Source: Albugo candida (taxonomy: Eukaryota; Oomycota; Peronosporomycetes; Albuginales; Albuginaceae). Taken from it: a stretch of 64,000 bases of DNA. Within the stretch, counting starts at the first letter, position 1; each line of letters begins with the position of its first letter. The stretch spans positions 310,001 through 374,000 of the forward strand of contig CAJNAR010000149.1 in the NCBI GenBank assembly GCA_905220665.1, written 5' to 3'. Position numbers and translations under genes: made by a program. The notes beneath the pieces are model-generated. The model ran no database searches and was not told the DNA's origin. It saw only the letters and a program-made list of their open reading frames with translations. Of the stretch, positions 47,007 through 58,154 are shown in pieces.

Positions 47007-49514
47007 ATGGTTCAAGTCGACATATCGACACAACCAAGGGTGCTAGCGTCCACTTGTAGTGACGTGGCAACCCTCATGAGTCACCCAGCCTTGAGTGATT
47101 GCATGATTGTTGATGAGTCATCACCCCTATGTGATGACGTGGAAAGTACCCCCACCCCCTGTTTGACGGTACAGGGTAATACCGGTACTACCGGTGTAGG
47201 ATGTGGTACCGGTGGTACAAGCGGTACTGTCGTTGCCCCGTCACAGGGTGACCAAAAGGCAACTGCAACTGAAAGTGTGGACGACACCAAAGGTCCCACT
47301 TTGGCAGAAATAATCAAGTCGCAGGAGTCCTTGCGTAAGGACCAGGCTAGAGCTCGGGCGAAATTTCGAGTCGAGCTCGCGAAGCCGAAAGCCTCGGATA
47401 TCGAGGCTATACTGCAGCTATATGCTGATGGGGAGCACCCGGATTGGTCTGTTCTGTCTGCTAAATTGGAAGCAGCAAGACCTTTCCAAATCCGGAAAGC
47501 AACCTTCCCGATGGTCTTGGAGACGGGCCAGTCCTTGACCCGTACTCCAAATGGAAAAATACTAACATCCCTGATGCGAGACCACGGTAATCCGGTTTTT
47601 GAAAGCCTACTGGAGAGCCGGTCAATCGCTCAGGTGTCCAAAATGCCTGGGGGAAACATCAGAGTGATGGTCACCACAGCGGATGCCTGCCAACAGTTGG
47701 AGTGTCAGCCGGTGACTATCCTTGGGGAGAAGTACTTTTTTCGGGAGTTTGATACTCTTGAAACAAAGTACTACCTCGATGTTTTCGGCGTAGGCGTGGA
47801 GGAAGAACGGAACAACATTCTCCGTGCTCTTCACCAACTCGGGTGTCAAGTGGTATATGACACCTTTCGCGAGACGGTTCCAACCAAAGAGGTGGTAATG
47901 TCGACTTGGAGAGTCTACTTTGGCTGCTCAACGTGTCCCCAACAACTGGTTAGAGTTGGTAAAGTGATTGAACAAATCGCTTACGACAAACAGCTCTACC
48001 CAGTACGGGGTAAGAATGCTCCTATTCCAACGGAACGACCACGTTTTGGTCAACGTGGTCCTTACTGCTTGGATTTGGGTGCTGCAATATACACGGGAAC
48101 ACGGCAACAACCAAAGGAAAACAAAAAGAAAAACACAAAACAACCAAACACAACTCACACTCAGCCTCAGAATCAAAAGCAAGCAAAATCGCAACAAGAA
48201 AAACAAAAACAAACAACCGCGCCATCGGCAGTCGTGGTGGTCCCAAAAAAGGTGGAGAAGCCAATTCAAATTCAGGAATTGGAGACGAGGCGACCGGAGC
48301 GCAAAAATTCCGACCAAATTTCGTTGGAGCTCAACAGTCCTCCCTCTATCTCACCACCAGGGTCACCAGACTTATCACAGACCACTCCCCCCATCCTACA
48401 TTTAAAAAGTCAATCATCTTCCCATCCACGGGTGGAGAAGGATGGTGACACATACATGCAGTTGGCATGGACGCGAGGAAAGCGTAATCGAACTGAGCCG
48501 TTCGACCAAATGGTTTCCAATGCACCACCTCGTGCGCTCCCAACGTTGGCGACAAGCAATTACTTTGCTGTGCTCGCAACCATGGAGGTGGATGTCGAAG
48601 AAGTTCAAGCGGTTACCAATCCGGCGCATGGCAATCGCATTCAAATTATTCCCGTGAAAGCACGGATGCCAAAAGAGGTAGCCACTTCGAAAGAGGCGGC
48701 ACACTTTTATAAGAAGCGTCATACAACGGTGGAAAAAGCAGAGCGACCAACTCGAATTGGTGAAATCGGAGAGCTCATGGAAATGGATTCCAAAAATGCA
48801 CTCCACCAGCTTCGACCGGACAAGCTGGTCCAAGCCGATGCGTGCATCCCACATGTGCGTAGGCTGGTACAATTTTGTACTAACCCGGACCAAATCATCC
48901 GGGCAGCATTAGATCATCCCATCACCATGCATGGGGTGCTTATTTCATGCATGGAGTCGAATGATCCTGCGTTGGACGAAGTAGCACATCTACTTCTCAT
49001 CAATCGCGTTTTTGCAGCGCACAATCTCGGCGAAGATGTCACATTTACGACGCGATGGAATCGCCACGTTGGTGGAAAAGTTCCCTCCAAGAGAGCTGTA
49101 TTGTTCGAGAAAGTGATGCCTTGGTGGAGGTCAGTGCCGGACACTGTTCACGGTTTGACTCGGGCGACCAAAGCTCTCGCATTATTGGAATTGTTATTTA
49201 TGTCTACTGCCCCGACATTTTACACAAACGATCACTGGATCCACTATCTCACCGATAGACCAGTGATCTGGATTCCGGGTCACCATTGTCGTTTACTCCC
49301 CATCAATGTGCTTATCTTGTTGTTACGCTCCGACGTGGGCATAAAGTGTTGGTCGCAATGGTTTGGTGGTAAATGGCAAGGACTTCTCTGTGGCGATATC
49401 GGCGAGCTCTCAGTCAATCTCAGTTTTTTCCCTGAAGAGAAAGCAACACTTCACCTCTCAAAAGAAGATGGTGAAATGAGGTTGATTGCCGGTCCACTTC
49501 AGCGTGAATGCTAA
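47007..49514 (+). CDS. LINE ORF1 protein
   Basis: An intact 835-codon frame. The N-terminal 100 residues are Thr/Gly/Ser-rich (a GTGGTSGTV-type stretch). A charged helical region follows (ESLRKDQARARAKFRVELAK). The middle is a basic Gln/Lys/Asn-rich linker (about 365-420, many consecutive KQ/NK repeats) likely to bind RNA. A helical C-terminal half carries RIGEIGELMEMDSKNAL and MESNDPALDEVAHLLLINRV. I see no CCHC zinc knuckle. ORF1 proteins of LINEs chaperone the element's RNA. Two decayed copies of this ORF lie at 29.3-31.3 kb and 58.2-58.6 kb. Confidence 0.88.
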   Translation: MVQVDISTQPRVLASTCSDVATLMSHPALSDCMIVDESSPLCDDVESTPTPCLTVQGNTGTTGVGCGTGGTSGTVVAPSQGDQKATATESVDDTKGPTLAEIIKSQESLRKDQARARAKFRVELAKPKASDIEAILQLYADGEHPDWSVLSAKLEAARPFQIRKATFPMVLETGQSLTRTPNGKILTSLMRDHGNPVFESLLESRSIAQVSKMPGGNIRVMVTTADACQQLECQPVTILGEKYFFREFDTLETKYYLDVFGVGVEEERNNILRALHQLGCQVVYDTFRETVPTKEVVMSTWRVYFGCSTCPQQLVRVGKVIEQIAYDKQLYPVRGKNAPIPTERPRFGQRGPYCLDLGAAIYTGTRQQPKENKKKNTKQPNTTHTQPQNQKQAKSQQEKQKQTTAPSAVVVVPKKVEKPIQIQELETRRPERKNSDQISLELNSPPSISPPGSPDLSQTTPPILHLKSQSSSHPRVEKDGDTYMQLAWTRGKRNRTEPFDQMVSNAPPRALPTLATSNYFAVLATMEVDVEEVQAVTNPAHGNRIQIIPVKARMPKEVATSKEAAHFYKKRHTTVEKAERPTRIGEIGELMEMDSKNALHQLRPDKLVQADACIPHVRRLVQFCTNPDQIIRAALDHPITMHGVLISCMESNDPALDEVAHLLLINRVFAAHNLGEDVTFTTRWNRHVGGKVPSKRAVLFEKVMPWWRSVPDTVHGLTRATKALALLELLFMSTAPTFYTNDHWIHYLTDRPVIWIPGHHCRLLPINVLILLLRSDVGIKCWSQWFGGKWQGLLCGDIGELSVNLSFFPEEKATLHLSKEDGEMRLIAGPLQREC

Positions 49515-52500
49515 GGGCTCCTCGTTTATTCCAACGTGGAACAATATCTCAGCACTCACGGTGAATGTTAATGGAATTCATAAAAATGGTCATCTTTTTA
49601 TCGACCACATCCTATCACAACACTCCATTTGTTGTGTTCAAGAAACCAAGTTTCACGATCACAACCAACTGGACTCATTTCAGTTTTTATTATCCTCAAA
49701 AATGCAGCACAAAATGTTTGTCAATGATCACAACAGTGCATTTCTACATCCGACTCAAAACCGCAGTGGCGGCGTCATGACAATTCTTCGTTCGGACTTT
49801 CCCGGTTACTCAACAGCTGAAGAACTTACCGAACGAAGCATTCGAAATCGTTATTTGGTTTTGCGTCTTCTCATTCACGATGCACCGGTGTATATTCACA
49901 ATGTATATGCACCGGTCACGGCCGAGGAACGAGTGGGTTTTTATGATTTATTGCTTTCCAACACTTTCGAATCGACCGCAACACATATCGTATTTGGTGA
50001 TTTCAACACGCCACTCGATCAGCTATCGATGCTTCGAGTGGAACAATTCGACACGAACCAAGTCGATTAGCGTGTTTGGAATGGCTTTCACAGTTGGGTG
50101 TGGTAGACGCTTGGCGAATCCAACATCCGACTGAAAAAGTATTTACAGGACCATTACCGCGCAAGAATCGACTTAGATTATATCTGCATGTCGGAAGAGC
50201 TATTCAATATGGTATACAAAACCTCTGAGTATTTTCGTCCACGACATGCGGGAGATCATCTGGCACAAAAAGTAACTTTTGCAAATCCAACTCAATCGGG
50301 ACGAGGATATTGGAAATGTTCATTACGATTATTTGAATATCCTAAAGTTGTCGAAGCAATCAAATTGGAAGCGAATTTGGTGCTCGAACAGTTACGGACA
50401 ACTTCGAATCCCGGTAAAATGTGGGAATGTTGGAAGACGAAAATCAAGAAACAGCTTCAAACCATTGAAAAAAAGGTTGCACAAGATAGCCGACGTGATG
50501 TTGAGTCTAGCCAGCGTGTTTTGGAAGTCGCAGCAGCTCGATATCGCATTCAGGACACCAATGAGTCACGGTATTTTTACGAATCGAGTCTCCAACAATT
50601 TCGAATTTCAGTCGAAAACAACGCGAAATACAACCAAGATGAAAGTTTCGACCATCACGTGAAGCATATGGAGAACTCTTCAAAGCATTTTTTTCGCCCT
50701 CCGGATAGTTCTTGTCGTCGCGTGCCGATCGAAAATGTTACAAAAAAATGTGGTACCGTGACATCGAACCCGAGGGAGATTATTGACGAATTCAGAGATC
50801 ATTGGGGTGGTGTCATGGGCTCTGTTTATAGCTCAGAGACCGACTCAAATGTTCCAAGTGACAGAAAGCAAAAAAAGTTACTCGATTCGATTCAAGTTTC
50901 ACTTGCCTCAGCAGAGCAAGAACGTCTCTCAACTCGGTTAAGTACGACCGAGATGGCGGAAGCGATCAAGCACATGCGGAGTAGTTCTTCTCCAGGTATG
51001 GATGGACTACCAGCTGCATTTTATCAGCTTGATCCGGAAACGTTTGGCGAGTGTCTGAAGATCGTGTTCGAATTTCAGCTAGAAAGAGGAATTTTACTGC
51101 GATCACAACGTCACTCAGCAATCACACTTTTATACAAAAAAGGATCACGAGGTGATCCTGGCAACTATCGACCGATCGCACTGCTTTGCGTCGATGTGAA
51201 AGTACTTTCAAAAGTGTTGGCGTATCGATTGCAACGTTTTTTGCCAAAATTGATCCATCAAGATCAAAAAGCATTTGTGCGCGGAAGGTCAATGCATCAT
51301 CATATTCGACATCTCACCGACATCCAAGACTTGGTCACTCATCGTGGGGAGGAAGCTTATGCGACCTTTCTCGACTTTGAGAAAGCTTATGATCGAGTCA
51401 ATTGGACGTACATGTTTCGCGTTTTGGAAAAAATGGGTGTTGGAAAAAGTTTCATCGACTGGGTTCGTCTTTTGTACAATAACACAAAGGCGCAGTTGAT
51501 GATTAATGGAAATATCACACCGTCCATTACACCACAACGTGGAGTGAAACAAGGTGATCCTCTCTCAGCATTACTTTTTCTGATGACGATCGAACCTTTG
51601 GGAAATTTACTTCGACAACATGAAGAACATGGCATTTGGATTAATGGCACGACTGTCGCAACTGGATTATTTTTTGCGGACGATTCGACATTGCTTTCAG
51701 AGACACCAAATGGTGTTTTGACGCAACTCGAACTCGTCCAAGTCTATTGCGATGGATCGGGTGCGAAACTCAACTTGAGTAAATCATCTTTGCTCTCGTT
51801 GAATCGGACCATGCCGTGTCCATGTATTCCCAATTTGACCATAATGGGTCCGGAGGATTCGGTCAAGTATTTGGGTATGCCGTTCGGCCAGACACCGACT
51901 CATTCGATGGTTATTTCAACTCTCGACAAACGTTTTTACGATGGGTTTGGTGCATGGTTTCGACGAGCACGAACTGTTCGTGGTCGACTACTGGTTGCGC
52001 AGACGATGATTTTATCACGTTTGTGGCATTACACGATGCACGTAGACATACCAGCAGCGACAATTCGACAGTGGCAATCGATGTTAAATCGATTTGTGCT
52101 TGGTCGGAAACACAAAAAAGATTCAAAACATGTTCACCTACTCAGCAAAGAGTTTTTATATCTTCGCCGACAAGATGGTGGACTACAAGTTCCTTTTTTG
52201 GTGGGACGACTAAAGCTACAACGTATTCAATTCCTTCAGCAGTTCGCATCCGATGCGTCAACAATTCTTCCTGCGAATTGGACAACAGCTTCGACGGAAT
52301 TATTACAACTTATTCAACCTCCCTTTGGACCACACAAGCCGATGGATATATTCACCATCGCACCAAATCGACATGGAAAAATGGTTCAATGGGAGAGCAT
52401 ATCATCATGGTGGAAAAACGCATTTAGAATGTGGCATCAGATGGATTGGAGCATTTCAATATCAGATTTAAATGTTTCACAACGCCGTCAGTACTACATG

Positions 52501-53682
52501 GAACAGCCGATGTGGTTTCACTGCGACCAAAAATTACATTACGAAGCTGCTACTCGTCATCCGAGTACACAGAACGTTTGGTACAATCTTGGCATGGTGG
52601 ATGAACCACATCGAACATTTCGAAAAACATTTGCTACACTTTTCGACGTTCGAAGTTTGCAAGACTTTTTTCGTGAAAGCGACACATGGCCAACGAAGGA
52701 AGATTTCGTCGCCAACTATTACAACGACGAAGAGCAGAACACCTCGGATATGTCTGAAGAAAGGTTGCTGAGTCGACTTTACAATGAAATCACTCAGATT
52801 CTCCAGCGTATCCACTCGACGATTGGTCTCATCACTTGGATTATACCAACTACAAGTGGCAGATCATTTTATGTGGGAGTAAAAAGCAAGGAAAGGAAAC
52901 ATTATTTTCCATCTATTCCACGCTCACAACTCTCACGAATCGTCTGGAAACCACCCGAACCAACCAAGAGTCATCCGATGTCGACACATTGGTCATCACG
53001 GGAGAGATCGGACGCACTGGATTCAGAACGAGTTCGAACTTTTATGGCTACATCACGGCATCTTCGACAACGTGTATTACCAATTTTCGAGGATTTACAG
53101 TTTCGTCTAGCCTTTCGAATGTTGCCAGTTCGATCTCGTTTCTGGTTCTTAACAAATATTGAGCCCGACATTATCTTGTGCACGCAGCCTTCGTGTGGGG
53201 CAGTGGAATCCGATCAACATCTCTTTCTAGAGTGCGATCACACGGCACAGTTATGGAGAGAGTTACTCCCTAGTTGGGATCAGTTTTTCTCCTTTCGACC
53301 ACGTTGGACGCATATTGCATGTGCAATCGTACCAACACTACGGTCGGATTGGAAAGAATATTTAGCAATTATATCGGATTTGTGGCTTGCATTGCAAGCG
53401 GTGACACTGCACTTCGTCTGGAAAGATCGGAATCGTCGTTTGTTCGATCAGCGATCAGCAACTCCGACAGTTCCAGCACTTTCCGTCATTTACACCACGT
53501 TTAGTGCGCACGTTCGGTACTTTCGAAGACAGTGTTACGACCAAGAGGAACGCATTCGGCTTGCAAAGGTACTGGATCAACTCGAAACGCAAGGATCATT
53601 TGGTGGATTTTTCAGAAGTCGAAGATCATTGCTGCGGGTCCGGCACAGGCGAGTGGAACGGCAAGTGCAACTCGGATCCTAG
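49486..53682 (+). pseudogene. LINE ORF2: endonuclease / reverse transcriptase, two frameshifts
   Basis: The frame opens at 49486, overlapping ORF1. The AP endonuclease domain shows VQETKFHDHN, NRSGGVMTILR, NVYAPVT and FGDFNTPLD. It runs out of frame because a base is missing at 50020/50021 and returns to the original frame after an extra base within 50171-50178. From 50188 to 53682, 1164 codons are open. RT motifs are KGSRGDPGNYRPIALLC, DFEKAYDRVNW, RGVKQGDPLSALLF and the catalytic FFADDS near 51670. A zinc-binding tail lies around 53100-53260 (RMLPVRSRFWFL, then LCTQPSCGAVESDQHLFLEC). Both indels are single-base and mutually compensating. They destroy the C-terminal endonuclease segment, so the copy is probably unable to move on its own. 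Confidence 0.9.
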
Positions 53683-54001
53683 TCCTAGTTGGCTGGTCAT
53701 GCTCACCGTAGTGTGGCGCACACCAATTTGCAAACCACGGTACTTTTGGACCATTCTTACAACTTTACAAACTTACCACTTAACAACTTTACAACTTTCA
53801 ACATCTATCCGTTACACGATGGACACACTCTCGTACTGTAGTGGTGAACGCTACCGCACTGCAGAACTAGCAACGAGGGACATATTATCAACTCTCACAG
53901 GTATTCTCGAAACGTTTTTATATGTATATATGTTATTTAAGATAGCCTAGGCAACTAGAGAAGTCAGTTAGTCTAATTCTAGTAATATAGACACCTTCAA
54001 C

Positions 54002-54018
54002 TGAGCGCACGGACCCCC
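54002..54018. repeat. Target-site duplication, right copy
   Basis: TGAGCGCACGGACCCCC, exact match to 46898-46914; the base before it differs between the two copies, so the duplication is 17 bp. Confidence 0.9.
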
Positions 54019-54125
54019 TGCCGGAGGTCGTTAGTTCGATTTCCGGCAGTGTGGGCAGCGGTTTGAGCCCACCCAAGCAATAAGCTTGGAAAATATCTGC
54101 CTCCCTAGGTTTGAAGTCAGACTCA
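54019..54125 (+). repeat. tRNA-like (SINE-like) sequence, right part
   Basis: Continues the unit split by the LINE: TGCCGGAGGTCGTTAGTTCGATTTCCGGCAG holds the B-box-like AGTTCGATTTC (54033-54043). It is followed by about 80 bp of non-tRNA tail (GTGGGCAGCGGTTTGAGCCC and on). The anticodon and T stems pair poorly, and the acceptor ends do not pair, so this is not a working tRNA gene. Confidence 0.55.
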
Positions 54126-57100
54126 AGTGATATTTACATGGTCAGGGACTCATGATAGGATAAGGAAGGTAGTTAAAAAACCAGATAAACAGTGTAATGA
54201 AATCCTTGACAATATGAGCTAGAGTAGAATAACTGTATTTTTTTTGTGTGTTGGCATCCACAATATGATATTTTGAGGTTTTTTCAGATAAATTGCCACA
54301 AAAAATCAGAGCGCGTTTTTGGTAGCCGTACGACTTCTGACTACCGTGCAAAACTGTAAGAAAACAACCAAGCGTAGCCCTGATGGACTTTTGATGCAAA
54401 ATTCTGAGAAAAATAAATGAGGCAACAGCGGAGATTGTTACCCGACGCTTCCACCTTCTGTATCGCGTTTCTTTGCACTCGTGACAGACTTTCTCTCACT
54501 ACCTCCACTTAGATGTGACTTTGTCAGCACTGAACATGTTGAAAACTGTTCCTCGCCTCATGGGCCTCGTGACCTACTTGATTAATTTGCAACGTAAGAG
54601 CTAATTTATCGAAACTCTTATATAGTTGAAGGATTGCCGACTTGAGTGTAATTGGGTATTCGGCTCGATCGATCGAGTGTTTACGCAGGAACACCTACCT
54701 TCTTATAGCAATAGATGCCGCTTCACCATCAGACGTAGAGCTAGTAGTGTGAACAAACCTTATTGCATCGGTATTGACTGTTTGAACGAAAAACGAAGCG
54801 ACATAAATGTAGCATCCAATTCTTGCGATTAATGTGCTCATTCTGATCAGCACATTAGACCTATTTGATAGATACACACCGAAGTGAGTATTCGCCTCTG
54901 CAACAATGACATAATGAAACGATTGCAGGAGTGTATCGTCGACTGTACGACCTCAAAAGAAAACAAATCTCATTTTATTCATGGCCTTAACGAATCTGAT
55001 GTAGATCAGTAGCCTGTGAATTTTATACAAAAGCCTACGCACTTGAATCAGATCATGTTCACGCTTGCGATATCGAAGGGGCTGATGTCGATGTCAAATT
55101 AGCGGGAACGGTTGGAAAAGGAAAGGTAAGGGTGTTATTCACAAAAAAAACTCGCTTTCTGAAAGTAATTTCTTGCTAATTGATGTAACACTTGAAGGAT
55201 CTTGCATATCAACTTACCGGGCACCTGATGTAGAATACGGAACTGCTAATCTAGACATCTCCCAGGAACGCTAGAGTATTTTTGGTATCCATTGCGTGCG
55301 ATTGTCTCGCGAATTGGGTGATGTAGACTGCCTTTAGCTCTTTTCACAAAATACTAAATTGAAAAAAGTTTGGCACAAGTACAGCTTTGATCGACACGTT
55401 TTATTCAATCATGAGATCAATGGAAAGAAATCACACGCGGATATGATGCATATGGCACGTCTTCGGAATTCATTGCGAGTCAGAAGAGTTGGCAACTATT
55501 TGCAGGCTCTTACGAGAGTACTGCCTCAGCGACACAAGACCATGAAGAAGCTGCTTGACATTCCGAAGCCGACAGAGGGATGGGAATCCGGGAAAATAGA
55601 AGTCATACCGAATGTTGCGGATTTGCAACGCTCTTCGGAATTTAGGATTCAAACATGAAATAGGTTCTAGTGCAGAAAGTACCCGAGTGCTACATCGCGT
55701 GAAGTGGTGAATTCTTTCGAGATTGCTCGTTTTTAGTTTGTTTTGAGAAGATCTTGTGGCGCAAGTCGTAGTTAATGCGTTGGGTTGAGGATGCAGATGT
55801 TTTGATTGGGCAATGAGTAAATCGATCCATATGAGCCTTAGCAGTTCATCTTTTTGTTCTATTACAAACATCTGGCTCCTTTTCGAGAATATCTTATCGA
55901 TATTAAGCGAAGCGGATGGACGTGATCGAGCATATCTGGAGAAACGCACTGAATGATGGGATCGTTCGAAAATCACTATTTGGATTGGGCCAAAGAATAC
56001 TGCAAGGCAGTTCATCGCAGCAACGTCTACAGTGCAGAGACAAAACAGCGGTTGCTGTTTCCACCCTACAGTGACGCTCAGGGAAAAGCTACACTACCTG
56101 GCCTGAAGAAGCTTTGAGGTTGAGAATTCTGAAGAAAACATTCAGCTTCATAAACAGCGATTAATAAAAAGCGAGATATCGCATTCCATGGCTTTGGACT
56201 CACTCCATCCAGCTTCAGCGCGGATGGGATGCCCGGAGTGGGTGCCTCTTTGTTGGAGTAATGGGCTGTATATAAGCGCTGTCCTCACTATCCACGTTCA
56301 ATAATTGGCAAGGTTTTATTGCCATCCAGAAGCGAGCCCACCGAGTAATGGTAAAGCATACAACCATTCCGCGGACACGGAAGAAGGTGCTGCAGCTTCC
56401 CATCATATCGAGCCTTGTAAGTAATCAGCAGTATCAATACCTGCTGAACAATTTTATAATGCCACTACAGACCTGGCAGACTTAGCCGGATGAATCGATT
56501 GTTTCTTGGCATTTAACAGCAATACAGGTCGACTATATTCACGGAAGTAATCTGCACAACAGAAATCAGCGCTCTAGAAAAATTATTACAAAATACGCGA
56601 TGCATATGTGGCTCCAAAGAGTGCAACATCGATTTTAGCTGATCATTTTCAGCTTGAATTACGCTGTTGGCTCGCGATACTAAGTTGATGCAAAGCAATG
56701 TTAAAGCCTACCGAGTCGGTGTTGGCTGTGATCCTCGCACAGCGTCGGCGATGCATGAACACGTGACACCAGCTGATGAGAGCGCGGGTATTCCTTTTAT
56801 TAGACAACACAATTCATGCGTTACCTCATGTGTCAGCTGCTAAAGGAGAAATTTGCTATGCAGCGAAAAAATGCAAACGTCTTGAGATTTTGCATTCCGT
56901 ACGGAGAGAACTTATTCGACTGAGCAAAGAGTCTGGTGTGCGATGAGTTAAAGTGTTCAAGATCCTGGTCAAATTGTATGGAAACCGATAAGAAGTACGA
57001 AAATGGCAGGAGCAGGCCATTGATAGCGCGCAGATTTGGATGTACATGGGCTCTGATGGTGCGGTATCGACGTCTCCGTACGCGATACGCAAGTCAAAAC

Positions 57101-58150
57101 ACTTCAACTCTAGAAAGGCTTGGTCATGCTGCGAAAGCCGCCGTGAACACACCGATCTAAGGCGCAGCGATAGATCTTTTGATGCGAGCAATGCTCCTTA
57201 TCAATCAAAACACCGAGGTGCGTTCGATGAGGATGGGACATAAAGTGTCACATACACGACGACATGATTTTTGAGGGACCAGAAGTGAACGCTGAACAAA
57301 CCAAAATCATCGTCCAAGATCTGATGGGAAACCATTTGGACCGCCTTCTCTGTTGACCTACAGGTGCACGCAAAGATTGATTGTTCTTGGTATCGAGACA
57401 AGTAGTTCACCATCGATATTTTCGTTCGGCAGAGTAATCTGGTATGCGATAGAGATTCCGCCAAGTTCGTTTTTGAGCAAACAGAATCTGTTTTTGGGAT
57501 TTGAAATCGGACAATTTTTTTTCAATAATTAAAAAAAAACTATACTGTAGCACACTACAAACAATGCTAAAGACTGGAATTCTATCATCATAGAAGCGAG
57601 CGTACCGAACATGCACGCAAGAGGCGAGTCGGACCTACGGTTGATCAGGCGTTAGCGGGTCTAGAAAGTCTACGTTTACCTCTGTAATTTCTCGGCAGCA
57701 GCAACCACCAGACCAAATTGTTATAGGAGTGAGTAATGTACAATTCTTTGTATCATCCCCGAATGGAAAGTCTCAAGTAGCAAGAGAGATAAGAAAGATA
57801 AAGATATTAGACTGCTGTGGAGGCAACCGCACAAATAGCGATCTATCCCTAATCCGCGCAAAGTAATATGAAGATTGAGAGCTGGCTAAAGCATGTGATT
57901 TGATTCGCTTTGATCAACGAAAATCGCTTTAGTCCGCTTCAGCTATTCCAATAAATAGTTCATCGTGGTCATCTTTAGTCCTCACTTTCAAAAAGAAGAA
58001 CATTGTATACTTAAAGACAGCTTTAGTCAACTCGATCCGATGTAGATTCGCAAGTATTATCACTACGACTATATACGGTTTGCAAAGCTCAGTCCTTTGA
58101 GTGAGTATCTCATGATTTATCCCCGCTTTAGTCAACACGACATCCACTGT
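54126..58150. other. Decayed sequence with coding-like fragments
   Basis: Plus-strand fragments look like old protein: 55015-55135 (KAYALESDHVHACDIEGADV), 55359-55658 (HVLFNHEINGKKSHADMMHM and LLDIPKPTEGWESGKIEVIP), and about 56690-56945 (YRVGVGCDPRTASAMHEHVT). Stops interrupt them at intervals longer than random but too often for a gene. No domain is recognised. It may be a dead transposon or a gene family relic. The remainder shows nothing. Confidence 0.35.
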
Positions 58151-58154
58151 AATT

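Larger units (their letters stand above)
46915..54001 (+). mobile_element. Full-length non-LTR retrotransposon (LINE)
   Basis: A 7087-bp element bounded by a perfect 17-bp target-site duplication. Layout is a 92-bp 5' UTR, ORF1 (47007-49514), ORF2 (49486-53682, overlapping ORF1 by 29 bp) with an AP-type endonuclease, reverse transcriptase and C-terminal zinc-binding domain, and a 3' UTR of about 320 bp without a long poly-A. The absence of RNase H together with the endonuclease-RT-zinc order fits the L1/Tx1-like group. Preserved ORFs and an exact duplication show a recent insertion; ORF2 now carries two single-base indels. Confidence 0.93.

Noticed and set aside
47928..48317. Minus-strand 129-codon frame inside LINE ORF1
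   Set aside because: It is the antisense shadow of the Lys/Gln-rich linker; the Leu/Phe/Val-rich composition is just the complement of AAA/CAA codons.
50041..50075. A frameshift in LINE ORF2 shared by the full-length copy and the relic, implying programmed frameshifting
   Set aside because: The sequences have equal length here, but the relic has one extra base 40 bp upstream (CGATCCAGC), which puts it in the right frame. The break is therefore a private deletion in the full-length copy.
51816..52427. 203-codon plus-strand frame inside LINE ORF2
   Set aside because: Overlaps the reverse transcriptase in another frame and has no family feature.
46875..54045. A functional tRNA gene split by the LINE
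   Set aside because: A- and B-box matches exist, but the anticodon, T and acceptor stems do not pair properly. A degenerate tRNA-derived repeat fits better.
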